DNA from: Verticiella sediminum
Lineage (GTDB): Bacteria; Pseudomonadota; Gammaproteobacteria; Burkholderiales; Burkholderiaceae_B
Length of the DNA: 64,000 bases
Assembly: GCF_007558815.1 (NCBI RefSeq)
Contig: NZ_VLTJ01000029.1
Coordinates: 62,001 to 126,000, forward strand
Direction: 5' to 3'
The notes below the pieces were generated by a model. That model searched no databases and had not been told where the DNA came from. It worked only from the letters and a program-made list of their open reading frames with translations. Made by a program: the position numbers and the translations under genes. This document shows positions 7,986-18,024 of the stretch, one piece after another; position 1 is the stretch's first letter; every line of letters begins with the position of its first letter.

Positions 7986-8744
7986 TCAATGCATGATTGT
8001 GCCGCCGTCCACCGACAGAGTCTGGCCAGTAACGAGCTTGCTGGCGTCGGACAGGAGATACAAGATTGCGCCGGCGAGATCCTCAACCTGTAGTGTCTTC
8101 TGAATCGCTTGGTTGCTGCGGATCACGTCCAGGGCACTAGTAACCTTGCCGCCAAAAAACTCCTTGGTGCCCTCCGTCATGACCGCGGCCGGAGCGACCG
8201 TGTTCACACGGATCAAGTCGCGCCCGAGCTCTCGAGCGAGGCCCCGAGTCAGGCCGATTACCGCTGCCTTGGATGCGGTGTAGTGCAAGCGGCCGGGCAT
8301 GCCATAAGTTGCGGCCAGGGATGAGATGTTGACGATGCTGCCGCCGCCGCTCTTGCGCATGGCAGGCACCACCGCCTTGCAGCAGTTCCATACCCCCTTG
8401 ACGTTAACCGCCATGGCCGCATCCCATTCCTCCTCCGGAATGTCGTCGAAGCGACCGCCTTTGAGGGTGCCGTAAAGCGCAGCGTTATTGACGAGACCGT
8501 CAATCCGGCCGAATTTTTCGACAGCAAGCTGCGCAGCAGCCAACGTGGACTCCGAGCTTGCGACATCCATCGTCGTCGCCACAACGTGCTGAGTGGCCTG
8601 AGCGACCAGATCGGCCGTCTCCGCACAATCACTCACGTCGCAGACCAATACACTGGCGCCGGCTCGCCCGAGTGCCACCGCGTATTCACGGCCGATACCG
8701 CGTGCCGCCCCGGTCACCACAACCACTTTCCCTTGCATGTTCAT
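7986..8744 (-). CDS. Short-chain dehydrogenase/reductase (SDR)
   Basis: This is a classical 252-residue SDR. It has the dinucleotide motif TGAARGIG at residues 11-18, NNAA at 86-89, and a catalytic triad of S142, Y155 and K159 (YTASK). It should interconvert a hydroxy and keto group with NAD(P). The ATG used here removes a 34-residue AT-rich N-terminal extension that precedes it in frame and does not look like SDR sequence. It is divergent from the crotonase operon with about 150 nt between starts, so it probably serves the same pathway. Confidence 0.9.
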   Translation of the reverse strand: MNMQGKVVVVTGAARGIGREYAVALGRAGASVLVCDVSDCAETADLVAQATQHVVATTMDVASSESTLAAAQLAVEKFGRIDGLVNNAALYGTLKGGRFDDIPEEEWDAAMAVNVKGVWNCCKAVVPAMRKSGGGSIVNISSLAATYGMPGRLHYTASKAAVIGLTRGLARELGRDLIRVNTVAPAAVMTEGTKEFFGGKVTSALDVIRSNQAIQKTLQVEDLAGAILYLLSDASKLVTGQTLSVDGGTIMH

Positions 8745-8895
8745 TCGAGTCCTCGACGTGAAGGTGTAAAGGGAAATTGTAGGACTCGAAAGCCTCGGGA
8801 CTCTTTCGAAAACGAAATTGTCGCTGTTGATTTTCAAACTGTACAAGCCGGGAGTTGGACAGGATCATTGCTCGATCAAACAACGGAGCAATCAC

Positions 8896-9699
8896 ATGGC
8901 GGGCAGTTCACCGAACTCGAGCATCATCGAACTTTCGGCCAGCGAAGGGGTCGCTGACATTCGTTTGAATCGTCCCGAAGTCCTCAATGCATTCAGCGAC
9001 GATTCGGTCAGGGCCCTGGTAAGCGCGCTGCGGCAAGTCGACCGCAGACCTGATCTCAACGTCGCTGTTCTCAGCGGAAATGGCCGCTCATTTTCCAGCG
9101 GCGCTGACGTGCGCCAGCGCCAGTTGCGCAGCCGTGAGGAGTTGATCGCGCTGGGTGGTCCCGAAGGCGACGGCGCGAAATGCGCCGATATCTTCACTCA
9201 GTCCGTCAACTGGAAACCCGTAGTCGCTGCGGTCCACGGCTATGCGATCGGCATGGGTCTGGGCGTTGCCCTGTCATGCGACCTCATCGTCGCCGAAGAC
9301 GGCACACAGTTCCAAGTAACCGAAACGTTGAGAGGGCTATCCAGCGTACGTTACATGGAGATGCTCAAAATGCGCGGCAGCGGCTCGTTTGCGATAGACG
9401 TCACCTTGACCGGCCGCTGGTTCAGCGCACAAGAAGCGTTGGCCGCTGGTGTGATCGATCGCGTTGTCGCGCAGGGCAGCGCCTATCAAGAGGCGCATCG
9501 GATCGCCAGGCAGATTGCCGACCATCCGCCCTTGGGCATACGGGCTTCCGTGCGTTCGCGCCGCATGGCTCTGGACGCCGCTGAGCGACGAGCCGCAGCC
9601 CAAACGGATGCATTGAAACTGCATCTCACAGAGGACTTTTCCGAGAGTGCTCGAGCGTTCGTCGAGAAACGTCAGCATGTCCCCTACAAGGGCCAATGA
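8896..9699 (+). CDS. Enoyl-CoA hydratase/isomerase-family protein, atypical active site
   Basis: This 267-residue crotonase-fold protein has an oxyanion-hole segment SFSSGADVR (65-73) and GYAIGMGLGVAL (115-126). Hydratases carry two catalytic glutamates. Here the first position is G123, while the second is E143 (VTETL). That pattern fits an isomerase, hydrolase or lyase better than a classical hydratase. The start is supported by GGAG upstream of the ATG. It is first in a plus-strand catabolic operon, followed by the fused hydratase/dehydrogenase gene. The exact reaction is not predictable. Confidence 0.85.
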   Translation: MAGSSPNSSIIELSASEGVADIRLNRPEVLNAFSDDSVRALVSALRQVDRRPDLNVAVLSGNGRSFSSGADVRQRQLRSREELIALGGPEGDGAKCADIFTQSVNWKPVVAAVHGYAIGMGLGVALSCDLIVAEDGTQFQVTETLRGLSSVRYMEMLKMRGSGSFAIDVTLTGRWFSAQEALAAGVIDRVVAQGSAYQEAHRIARQIADHPPLGIRASVRSRRMALDAAERRAAAQTDALKLHLTEDFSESARAFVEKRQHVPYKGQ

Positions 9700-9777
9700 A
9701 CGCCTCGCGACAGCCGAATCGTCGATAAGCAGCGATGCGTTCCTGCAGCTAGGCAATCACTTAATGGCTTGGAAAGC

Positions 9778-11871
9778 ATGAATCTGGTCAATTACCACAC
9801 CAAAGATGCCATCGCCTATGTCGCCATGGCGAAAGCTCCACTGAATGCGCTCGATATGGACATGATTGCGGCGCTGCACGAGGCGATGGACCGGGCACGC
9901 AGGGATAGCGCTGTTCTAGGTGTTGTCCTCTTCGGTGAAGCCCGCATGTTTTCGGCCGGGGCGGATATCCGGGAATTCGACGCCCCGGACACATTGCGGC
10001 CTGCGCTGCAAGAACTATGCTCGGCAATCGAGTGCCTCTGCAAGCCGGTCGTGGCAGCTATCCACACCTGCGCACTGGGAGGCGCCCTGGAACTCGCTGT
10101 GGGCTGCCATGCGCGCATCGCGATGATCGGCTCCAGGCTGGGGTTGCCGGAAGTGAGTCTGGGCCTGCTGCCCGGAGGCGGAGGAACACAACGGGTACCC
10201 CGATTAGTGGGAACAACGCAGGCGCTCCAACTGATGATTGGCGGCAAGCCTATCGACGCGGCGCAGGCTCATGCGATCGGTCTCGTGGATGAAGTCGTGA
10301 CGAGCGACCTTCTGGCCTCGGCCGCAGCGGCGGTCATTCGTCTTGCCACAGGCGCGAGCTGCCGCGTGACGAGCCGCTTGCCCGCAGACGTCTCGTCCGA
10401 ATCCCTTGCCGAGATCGAGCGCCGCCGCACGCAAACCGCCCGCTTGTCGACTCCCGCACAAGCCGCCATCGTGGAGTGCGTCGATAGGGCCATGAAACAC
10501 GCGCCGGAAGATGCCCTGGCGTTTGAATGGCGCGAGCTCATCAAGCTGATGCACACCCCGCAGTCGCGCGCGCTGCGTCATCTATTCTTCGCGGAAAAGG
10601 AAGCGGCCAGGCTGTCCACCGGCGCCGCACCGGAAGCGCTCGTCCCGATCCGGCGCATTGCAGTCGTCGGCGCAGGCACGATGGGTAGCGGCATCGCCAC
10701 GTGCTTTCTTGCCGCGGGATTTCCGGTGGTATTGCTGGATGTGGCTGATGCAGCCTTGGAGCGTGGTCGAGATGCCATACAAAGGGCGCTGGACGCAGGC
10801 GTCAGGCGCGGCCGCTGGAGCTGCGCGGAATCAGCAAACTTTATCGACCGGCTGACCACGGCGACCGATCTCGAAGAAGCCGCCAGCGCGGATCTGGTCA
10901 TCGAGGCGGTGTTCGAGAATCTGAGCCTCAAGCGTGAGGTGATGCAACGCCTGGGGAAGATCGTAACGCATGATGCGATTCTCGCTACCAACACATCCAC
11001 ACTCAATGTGGACGAGCTGGCGGCCGCAACGAGCCGTCCATCCCAGGTGATCGGAATGCATTTCTTCAGTCCGGCCCATGTGATGCGTCTGCTCGAGATC
11101 GTCAATGGTCGCGCCACGTCGCCGAGAGTATTGGCAACAGCCATGGCCATCGCACACCGCATTGGAAAGCAGGCGGTGGTGTCCGGTGTGTGCTACGGCT
11201 TCATCGGCAACCGCATGCTCGAAGGCTATCTCAGAGAGACCGACCTGCTGCTACTGGAAGGTGCCAGCCCAGCGCAAATAGATCGAGCGCTCGAAGCGTT
11301 CGGTATGGCGATGGGCCCATGCCGCATGCTCGACATGTCGGGTGTTGACGTAAGCGCCAGAGTCGTCGAAGAAGCGCAGCGGCGCGCAGATGTAAGCCGC
11401 GATGGCGCCTATCGACTCGTCTGCCGGCGTCTACATGCCATGGGCCGCGACGGCCAGAAAAGCGGAGTTGGATATTACCGACACGACGGGCAGAAGCTTC
11501 TGCCCGTCGACGACCAGACAACGTTGTATGCGTCCTGGGCCGCGGAGTTCGGCATTGCCCGGCGAAGCAGCATCAGCGATGACGAAATCGTGCATCGCTG
11601 CTTGCTGGCCTCGATCAATGAGGGCTTTCGGATCATCGACGAGCGGGTCGCCTCGCGCGAGGGCGATATCGACGTTGTCTGGACCAACGGTTATGGCTTT
11701 CCCCGACACCTGGGCGGCCCGATGTACCAGGCACGGCAATGGGGTCTGCCGTACGTCATCGCCCGGCTGGAAGAATTCGCCAAGCGCTATCCGCGCGAGC
11801 CGTCCTGGGCAGCAGCCCCTCTTCTTGCGGTCCAGGCCGCCGCCAACGAAACAACGAGGAGCACGGCATGA
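9778..11871 (+). CDS. Fused enoyl-CoA hydratase / 3-hydroxyacyl-CoA dehydrogenase (FadB/FadJ-like)
   Basis: This 697-residue bifunctional beta-oxidation enzyme has an N-terminal crotonase domain with both catalytic glutamates (E105 in GGALELA and E125 in GLPEVSLG). A Rossmann domain with GAGTMGSG at 298-305 follows, then the hydroxyacyl-CoA dehydrogenase part (HFFSPAHVMRLLEIV and FIGNRMLEGY). It should hydrate an enoyl-CoA and oxidise the 3-hydroxyacyl-CoA with NAD. An in-frame TTG at 9769 is an alternative start. Its stop overlaps the aldehyde dehydrogenase start (ATGA), so the two are translationally coupled. Confidence 0.93.
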   Translation: MNLVNYHTKDAIAYVAMAKAPLNALDMDMIAALHEAMDRARRDSAVLGVVLFGEARMFSAGADIREFDAPDTLRPALQELCSAIECLCKPVVAAIHTCALGGALELAVGCHARIAMIGSRLGLPEVSLGLLPGGGGTQRVPRLVGTTQALQLMIGGKPIDAAQAHAIGLVDEVVTSDLLASAAAAVIRLATGASCRVTSRLPADVSSESLAEIERRRTQTARLSTPAQAAIVECVDRAMKHAPEDALAFEWRELIKLMHTPQSRALRHLFFAEKEAARLSTGAAPEALVPIRRIAVVGAGTMGSGIATCFLAAGFPVVLLDVADAALERGRDAIQRALDAGVRRGRWSCAESANFIDRLTTATDLEEAASADLVIEAVFENLSLKREVMQRLGKIVTHDAILATNTSTLNVDELAAATSRPSQVIGMHFFSPAHVMRLLEIVNGRATSPRVLATAMAIAHRIGKQAVVSGVCYGFIGNRMLEGYLRETDLLLLEGASPAQIDRALEAFGMAMGPCRMLDMSGVDVSARVVEEAQRRADVSRDGAYRLVCRRLHAMGRDGQKSGVGYYRHDGQKLLPVDDQTTLYASWAAEFGIARRSSISDDEIVHRCLLASINEGFRIIDERVASREGDIDVVWTNGYGFPRHLGGPMYQARQWGLPYVIARLEEFAKRYPREPSWAAAPLLAVQAAANETTRSTA

Positions 11872-13334
11872 CCGTCAGCGAGAACCAAGTAAGGCGCCAT
11901 CAGCACCAATTCATTGACGGCCAATGGCGTGCAGCCAGGTCCGACAGGTATGTCTGCAACGTGGATTCCTTCACGGGGGAGCCCATCTCCGAGGTCGTTC
12001 TCGGCGACGTAGCCGATGTGAATGCCGCAGTTGCAGCGGCTCGCCGGGCCGCCGCCAGTTGGGCGGAGACATCGGCTGCCAGTCGCTGCGACCTGCTGCG
12101 CCGCGTCAGTGTCCGATTGAATGCCCGCGCAGCCGAACTGGCAGTCGAAGTGACCCGTGAAGTAGGCATGCCGCTCAAGCTATCCAACCGGATTCAAACC
12201 CAGGCTCCCGCGGCCGCCTGGGCCACCTATGCGTCACTAGGAGAGACTTTCGAATTCGAGTCGTCGGAGGGCAGTTCCACGGTGCGCCGCGTGCCGGTTG
12301 GGGTGGTGGCCTGCATAACGCCATGGAACTATCCATTGCATCAAATGACCGCCAAGGTGGCTCCGGCATTGATCGCTGGTTGTACCGTCATCCTCAAGCC
12401 CTCCGAGATCGCACCGGCTGCGGCTCAGGTCCTGGCCGAGTCGCTCGAAGCCGAAGGATGCCCGGCCGGCGTGTTCAACATGATCTTCGGAACGGGCTCG
12501 ACGGTCGGCGAGGCGCTGGTGCTGCACGAGCATGTGGACATGGTGTCGTTCACCGGATCTACAGCGGTCGGCACCCATGTTGCCAGATTGGCAGCCGGGC
12601 AGATGAAGCGCCTTTCGATGGAACTGGGCGGTAAGTCGGCCTCTGTTCTGCTGGACGGTGCGGATCTGGCGCGCGCGGTCAGGCACGCGGTCAGTTCATG
12701 CTTTCTCAATAGCGGACAAACCTGCAGCGCCCTCACCCGTCTGGTGATACCTCGCGCGGTATTGCCTGAGGTTGACCGACTGCTATGCGAGGAGATGGAG
12801 AAGCTGCGAATGGGCGACCCCATGGACAGCGCCACCCGTCTCGGCCCGCTAGCCACCCAGCTTCAACGGGATCGGGTGAATACGCACGTCGACCGTGCCC
12901 TCACAGCCGGCGCCAAGATGCTCTATCGCGCGCCGACGTCGGCGCTTCCGTCCACGGGATACTTCGTCGCGCCCACGGCATTGCATGTCGAGCCAGACAT
13001 GTCGATCGCGCAGGAAGAAGTATTCGGCCCGGTACTTTCCGTGATCACGCATGAGGGGGTCGACGACGCCGTGGCAATCGCCAACGGAACTCGCTACGGA
13101 CTGGCCGGCGCCGTGTGGGCACAAGACAAAGGGACTGCGCTCCAAGTCGCCAGGCGTCTACGCGCGGGCCAGGTCGATGTCAATGGCGCCGTCTACAACA
13201 CCACCGCCCCCTTCGGAGGATTCGGGCTCTCCGGAGTGGGACGGGAGAACGGCCGCTATGGCATTGACGAGTTCGTCGAGTTGCAAGCGCTCCAACTTCC
13301 GCCCGCGCAAGGTGCCGGGTCCAAACAAAGCTGA
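11868..13334 (+). CDS. NAD(P)-dependent aldehyde dehydrogenase
   Basis: The 488-residue enzyme has all family landmarks: N154 in TPWNYPL, KPSE (177-180), the FTGSTAVG cofactor loop, the general base E252 in MELGGKS, and the nucleophile C286 in NSGQTCSAL. It oxidises an aldehyde to the acid. The start overlaps the stop of the preceding beta-oxidation gene by 4 nt. In this cluster it may oxidise an aldehyde generated early in the pathway before CoA activation; the substrate is unknown. Confidence 0.93.
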   Translation: MTVSENQVRRHQHQFIDGQWRAARSDRYVCNVDSFTGEPISEVVLGDVADVNAAVAAARRAAASWAETSAASRCDLLRRVSVRLNARAAELAVEVTREVGMPLKLSNRIQTQAPAAAWATYASLGETFEFESSEGSSTVRRVPVGVVACITPWNYPLHQMTAKVAPALIAGCTVILKPSEIAPAAAQVLAESLEAEGCPAGVFNMIFGTGSTVGEALVLHEHVDMVSFTGSTAVGTHVARLAAGQMKRLSMELGGKSASVLLDGADLARAVRHAVSSCFLNSGQTCSALTRLVIPRAVLPEVDRLLCEEMEKLRMGDPMDSATRLGPLATQLQRDRVNTHVDRALTAGAKMLYRAPTSALPSTGYFVAPTALHVEPDMSIAQEEVFGPVLSVITHEGVDDAVAIANGTRYGLAGAVWAQDKGTALQVARRLRAGQVDVNGAVYNTTAPFGGFGLSGVGRENGRYGIDEFVELQALQLPPAQGAGSKQS

Positions 13335-13451
13335 TCTGAATAGCCAGCATCCCGAATCCAACACCTAAGAAGTGGGCTGCGCCCGCGGGAAAGATTCCCA
13401 TAATTAGACGACGCCGCGCAAGAGCAATGCCTCGCAGACATGGAGACAAGA

Positions 13452-14468
13452 ATGTCGATAAATAAGAACGCGTACATAGTGAGCAGCACAAGGCAGCCCC
13501 ATCGGGGTCTCAAGCGCAGGGACATATTGGCCTTACTGGCATGCGCACCACTGGTGCATACAACCGCGCTCGCGAGGCTGCAAAGCACGCCGATCCGGGC
13601 GATCGTACCGTTTCCTCCAGGTAGCGCGACGGAAATCGGCGCACGCTTCATCGCCAATAAGCTGGCCGAACTCACGGGCCAGCCGGTGATCGTAGAGTCG
13701 CGCGGCGGCGGCAACGGCTTCATCGCGGTGCAAGCCGTCATGTCCGCGCCTGCCGATGGCCACACGGTGCTTTTCGGCGGGTACTCGACTCTCGTCACGA
13801 ACGAGGTGCTCTTCAAGAAGCTGCCGTATGACACGCTGAATGATTTGGCTCCGGTCTCGATGACCATCTCATCGCCGGTCGTGCTGCTCACCAGCCGCAA
13901 CTCCCCTTACAAGCGGCTCCCGGACTTCATCACGGCAGCGCAGCGGCAGCCGGGTAAAGTCACCATCGGCTCAGGTTCGGCCAGCTATCTCCTGGCCGCT
14001 GAATTACTGGCACAAAAGGGCAAGTTCGAGTTCACGAGCATCCCCTACAAAAGCGCACCGGAAACGGCCCTCGCCGTCGCATCGGGACAGATCGACTTGG
14101 GCGTCGTGGAAATGACCTCGGCTCTGCCGCATATACAAGCTGGTATCGCAAGCGCCCTGGCCATTGCCACCGAAAGCCGTCATCCCGCGTTGCCCGATGT
14201 ACCTACCTCAGCGGAAGCCGGTGTGCAGGATTTTCTGGCCTCTTTCTGGACAGGCATCGCAGTATCTGCCAGGACGCCTAAGGAAACCATAGACTCGCTG
14301 TCCGACCTGATGGTCAAGATCATGAACATGCCGGAAACCCGGAAATACTTCACCGATCAAAACGTCGTTGTCATGCCGCCGGGCCAGGCTGCCATGCGGA
14401 CCTTGCAAGGCCAAGAGATTGCGATGTGGAAGAAGATCGCAGCAGACGCAAAGATCGAGCTTCAATAA
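13452..14468 (+). CDS. Bug-type tripartite tricarboxylate family binding protein
   Basis: This periplasmic receptor of about 338 residues has a Bug/TctC fold: VPFPPGSATEIGARF, then GQPVIVESRGGGNGF, SIPYKSAPET and DVPTSAEAGVQDF. The N-terminus contains KRRD before a hydrophobic stretch ending at ALA, consistent with a Sec or possibly Tat signal. GGAGAC just upstream supports this ATG over one 12 nt earlier. No TctA/TctB membrane genes are nearby, so this is an orphan receptor, as is common in Bordetella-group genomes. It probably captures the substrate or an intermediate of the surrounding pathway. Confidence 0.9.
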   Translation: MSINKNAYIVSSTRQPHRGLKRRDILALLACAPLVHTTALARLQSTPIRAIVPFPPGSATEIGARFIANKLAELTGQPVIVESRGGGNGFIAVQAVMSAPADGHTVLFGGYSTLVTNEVLFKKLPYDTLNDLAPVSMTISSPVVLLTSRNSPYKRLPDFITAAQRQPGKVTIGSGSASYLLAAELLAQKGKFEFTSIPYKSAPETALAVASGQIDLGVVEMTSALPHIQAGIASALAIATESRHPALPDVPTSAEAGVQDFLASFWTGIAVSARTPKETIDSLSDLMVKIMNMPETRKYFTDQNVVVMPPGQAAMRTLQGQEIAMWKKIAADAKIELQ

Positions 14469-14486
14469 ACCGAGGTTGCAGAAGCA

Positions 14487-15743
14487 ATGAATAGCTCGCA
14501 CACTGCCAGCGACCAGCAAGTATCACCAACGGCCTTGGGCGGCCTGCGCGTTCTGGACATGAGTCGCGTCCTGGCTGGCCCATGGTGCGGCCAGATGCTG
14601 AGCGATCTGGGCGCGGAAGTCATCAAGATCGAGCGCGCGGGCGTTGGAGACGACACGCGGCGATGGGAGCCCTGCGCCCCGTCGCCGGCCGGCGATGATC
14701 AGCGTCACTCCTGCTATTTCCTGGCCGCCAATCGCGGCAAGAAGTCGCTGACGATAGATCTTTCCCAGCCCAAGGGGGCGGATATCGTACGTCGGCTCGC
14801 CGCTGGCAGCGACATTCTCATCGAGAACTACAAGACCGGCGACCTCGACCGTTACGGATTGGGCTTCGAGGCCTTGTCCAAGTCCAATCCCGGGCTGATC
14901 TATTGTTCGATCACGGGGTTCGGCCAGACCGGGCCTTATAGATCCCGGGCAGGCTACGACACGATCGTGCAGGCCATGGGCGGGCTTATGCACATCACAG
15001 GCGAGTCCGATGACATGCCTGCCGGAGGACCGCAACGATGTGGCCTTCCGGTGATCGACCTGATGACAGGCGTCTACGCGGCGGCAGCCATCCTTGCGGC
15101 CCTGCGCCATCGCGATGCGACCGGCCATGGCCAGTACATCGACATGAGCCTGCTAGACGTGCAGGTCTCATCGTTGGCTTATTTCGGTCTCAACTACCTC
15201 ACCACGGGCCGGGTGCAACAGCGCAGCGGCAATCGCAACCCCGTGAGCCATCCCAGCGGCGTTTATACGTGCTCGGACGGCCGAGTGGTCGTCATTGTTG
15301 GCAACAATCGGCAGTTCACAAGTTTCTGCACGGCATTGGGCGTGCCGCAACTGGCGTCGGACGAAAGATTCGCCGAGAACGAAAGCCGTGTGGGAAATGC
15401 CCTCGCCTTGGACACCGTTCTGGACCCGCTATTCGCCGCTGCACCAGTCGCGCACTGGCTGACCACGTTGAGCGCAGCGGGCGTGCCATGTGGGCCGATC
15501 AACGACATAGCGCAAGTCTTTGCCGACCCGCAGGTCTTGGCACGCGGTGCGGTAACGACTGCCTCCCACCCGGTGCTTGGTGAGATTCCACTGCTTGCAA
15601 GTCCGATGCGCTTGTCCGCAACCCCCACGCGGCACACGCTTTCCCCACCGATGCTAGGCGAACATACGAGCGAGGTTCTTCGGGACCGGCTCGGCCTCAC
15701 AGATGACGCAATCGTCCGTTTACGCCGCAACGGGATCGTTTGA
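14487..15743 (+). CDS. Class III CoA transferase (CaiB/BaiF family)
   Basis: This 418-residue protein moves CoA between carboxylates without ATP. Landmarks are LGGLRVLDMSRVLAGP at 17-32, FLAANRGKKSL, LIENYK, and the catalytic aspartate D158 in AGYDTIVQAMGG. It lies 18 nt after the receptor gene and 36 nt before a crotonase gene, in one transcription unit. It is the likely activation step feeding the beta-oxidation enzymes of the cluster. Confidence 0.92.
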   Translation: MNSSHTASDQQVSPTALGGLRVLDMSRVLAGPWCGQMLSDLGAEVIKIERAGVGDDTRRWEPCAPSPAGDDQRHSCYFLAANRGKKSLTIDLSQPKGADIVRRLAAGSDILIENYKTGDLDRYGLGFEALSKSNPGLIYCSITGFGQTGPYRSRAGYDTIVQAMGGLMHITGESDDMPAGGPQRCGLPVIDLMTGVYAAAAILAALRHRDATGHGQYIDMSLLDVQVSSLAYFGLNYLTTGRVQQRSGNRNPVSHPSGVYTCSDGRVVVIVGNNRQFTSFCTALGVPQLASDERFAENESRVGNALALDTVLDPLFAAAPVAHWLTTLSAAGVPCGPINDIAQVFADPQVLARGAVTTASHPVLGEIPLLASPMRLSATPTRHTLSPPMLGEHTSEVLRDRLGLTDDAIVRLRRNGIV

Positions 15744-15779
15744 CGCGCCTGCACTCGGCCCACTCCGCCCAACAGGATT

Positions 15780-16577
15780 ATGACTATGCCCTTGTTAATG
15801 GAAAGACTCGGCGATATCGCCGTTCTGACGCTCAGCCGCCCTCATGCGCGAAATGCATGGGGAGATGATTTCAATGACGGGCTGATTTCGATTCTGCCGC
15901 AACTCGAGGCGGATCGCGATGTGCGTTGTGTCATCCTGACCGGCGATGAAAAGGGGAAGGCGTTCTCATCAGGTGCGTATCTCGCCGACAAGCACACGCA
16001 CGCAGCCTTGGAACCCGGCCAGTTCATCGAGGACCTGCCGAATTCACGCAAGTTCGTCTCCAACTTGCTGAGCGAGTTCCCGAAGCCCATCATTGCAGCA
16101 GTCAATGGTTATGCCATCGGCATTGGCTGCATCGCGTCGGCCTCGTGCGACCTGGTTGTTGCCTCAGAGAAGGCTGAGTGGCGTCTACCTCAGGTCCAGC
16201 TCGGAATCTTGCCCGCTTACGCGGGAGCCGCCCGTCTTGCGCGCTTGATCGGCAAAGGCAACGCGATGCGGGTCGCCATGGGCTTTCCCTTGGACGCCCG
16301 GGAGGCGCACCGCACCGGCTTGGCGCAGTGGCTGGTTCCGCATGAAGACCTGATGGACCATGCGATGGAAGTCGCCCGAACCATCGCTGCCTCGGCGCCG
16401 CTCGCGACCCGTCTGGTGAAGGAGTCGATCGATCGCGGCATGGACCTGCCCAATATCGCGGACGCTGCCTTGGTGGATGCCTATCGCTTCATGGTGCTGC
16501 AACAGACAGAGGACGCAAAAGAAGCACATGACGCCTGGCGGGATGGCCGACGCAAGCCTGAATTTGCCGGCCGCTGA
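15780..16577 (+). CDS. Crotonase-superfamily protein lacking both hydratase glutamates
   Basis: The 265-residue protein has the crotonase fold (AFSSGAYLAD, then GYAIGIGCIASASCDLV). The two glutamates needed for hydration are replaced by I118 and Q138 (LPQVQLGILPAYAG). It is therefore unlikely to be a normal enoyl-CoA hydratase and may be a decarboxylase, ring hydrolase or isomerase. An ATG at 15786 has a better-spaced AGGA and could be the true start. It lies between the CoA transferase and thiolase genes. Confidence 0.84.
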   Translation: MTMPLLMERLGDIAVLTLSRPHARNAWGDDFNDGLISILPQLEADRDVRCVILTGDEKGKAFSSGAYLADKHTHAALEPGQFIEDLPNSRKFVSNLLSEFPKPIIAAVNGYAIGIGCIASASCDLVVASEKAEWRLPQVQLGILPAYAGAARLARLIGKGNAMRVAMGFPLDAREAHRTGLAQWLVPHEDLMDHAMEVARTIAASAPLATRLVKESIDRGMDLPNIADAALVDAYRFMVLQQTEDAKEAHDAWRDGRRKPEFAGR

Positions 16578-16643
16578 CCCGTTCTCCGTTCCGCCCTTAT
16601 CGCAGAACCGCGACGATTACTCATACATTGGAATCCCTCACTC

Positions 16644-17828
16644 ATGGTCGACGCTGTCATCGTCTCCACCGCGCGCACGCCCATTGGCAAGGCATTTCGT
16701 GGGTCCCTCAACAACGTCAAGTCGCCCACGCTGATGGCGCATGCGATCCGGCATGCGGTCGCACGCGCACGCGTCGACCCAGGCCAAGTGGACGATGTGG
16801 TGATCGGCTCCGTCCTGACGGCCGGAACGGCAGCATCCAACATTGCGCGGCAGGCGGCGTTGGCCGCCGGGCTTCCAGACACCGTTAGCGCAGCCACGAT
16901 AGACCGCCAGTGCGCTTCGGGCCTGATGGCCATCGCAACTGCGGCCAGGCAGATCATGGTGGATCGCATGGACATCGTGGTGGCCGGAGGACAGGAGAAC
17001 ATCTCACAGGTTCAGAACCGCTACTTCGAATGGATGCGAGCGGAACAAGACCCCAACGTCACCCGACTTTCGTTACACGCGTACATGCCTATGCTTTTCA
17101 CCGCTGAGCACGTAGCGGCGAAATATCGAATCTCCAGAGAAGCCCAGGACCTCTACGCACTATCCTCGCAACAACGCACTGCGCGCGCATGGACCGCAGG
17201 GCTATACCACGCTGAGGTTGTCCCAATCTCCTCTTTCATGCGCAAAGTAGATCGCACATCTGGCGAGGAAAGCTTCGAGGAGATCGTCCTTGCCCATGAC
17301 GAAGGCAGCCGTCCCGAGACGACTTTGGAATCCCTTGCCGCTCTGAAGCCTGTCGTAGAAGGCGGCACTATCACTGCAGGCAACGCAAGCCAGCTCTCCG
17401 ACGGCGCCAGTGCCTGCGTACTCGTAAACGACCGTTTTGCACAGCGCAAAGGCCTCACGCCACTCGGGATCTACCGCGGGATGGCCGTCGTGGGCACAGC
17501 ACCGGAAGAAATGGGCATCGGACCGGCCTACGCCATCCCGAAGCTCTTGCGGCAGCACGGGCTAAAAATTGAGGATGTGGGGATCTGGGAGTTGAACGAG
17601 GCATTTGCGTGCCAGGCGCTATATTGCCGCGACTATCTGGGCATCGATCCGGAAAAATACAACGTGAATGGGGGTGGCATTTCGGTCGGTCATCCCTACG
17701 GAATGACAGGGGCCAGACTCACCGCCCACGCATTGTTGGAAGGCAGACGCCGTGGGGTACGTTACGTCGTGATCGCCATGTGCGTGGGAGGAGGCATGGG
17801 AGCAGCAGCGCTTTTCGAAGTTGCGTAG
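16644..17828 (+). CDS. Acetyl-CoA acyltransferase (thiolase)
   Basis: This 394-residue thiolase is complete. It has the nucleophile C90 in DRQCASG, the base H350 in [10 protein letters not shown], and C380 in CVGGGMG. It cleaves a 3-ketoacyl-CoA with CoA to give acetyl-CoA or another short acyl-CoA and the shortened acyl-CoA. It is the last gene of the plus-strand catabolic cluster and supplies the final beta-oxidation step. Unlike the thiolase-fold protein at the left window edge it retains its cysteine. Confidence 0.94.
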   Translation: MVDAVIVSTARTPIGKAFRGSLNNVKSPTLMAHAIRHAVARARVDPGQVDDVVIGSVLTAGTAASNIARQAALAAGLPDTVSAATIDRQCASGLMAIATAARQIMVDRMDIVVAGGQENISQVQNRYFEWMRAEQDPNVTRLSLHAYMPMLFTAEHVAAKYRISREAQDLYALSSQQRTARAWTAGLYHAEVVPISSFMRKVDRTSGEESFEEIVLAHDEGSRPETTLESLAALKPVVEGGTITAGNASQLSDGASACVLVNDRFAQRKGLTPLGIYRGMAVVGTAPEEMGIGPAYAIPKLLRQHGLKIEDVGIWELNEAFACQALYCRDYLGIDPEKYNVNGGGISVGHPYGMTGARLTAHALLEGRRRGVRYVVIAMCVGGGMGAAALFEVA

Positions 17829-18024
17829 CCTAGCCTTGTTGGGAGCCAAACCAAATTCGCGGCCAGGCTCAGAACGGTGAACTTTTAGAAACGCCGTCAC
17901 ATTCGGTCTATCTTGAGCCAGCCGCCCACCCATAGCTGGACATCGATACAGCAGGGTTACTGCCCGATTGCCTGAAGAAATGCTGCGTTATGTTTCACAT
18001 GGTGAAGACCAACCCACAACTGCA

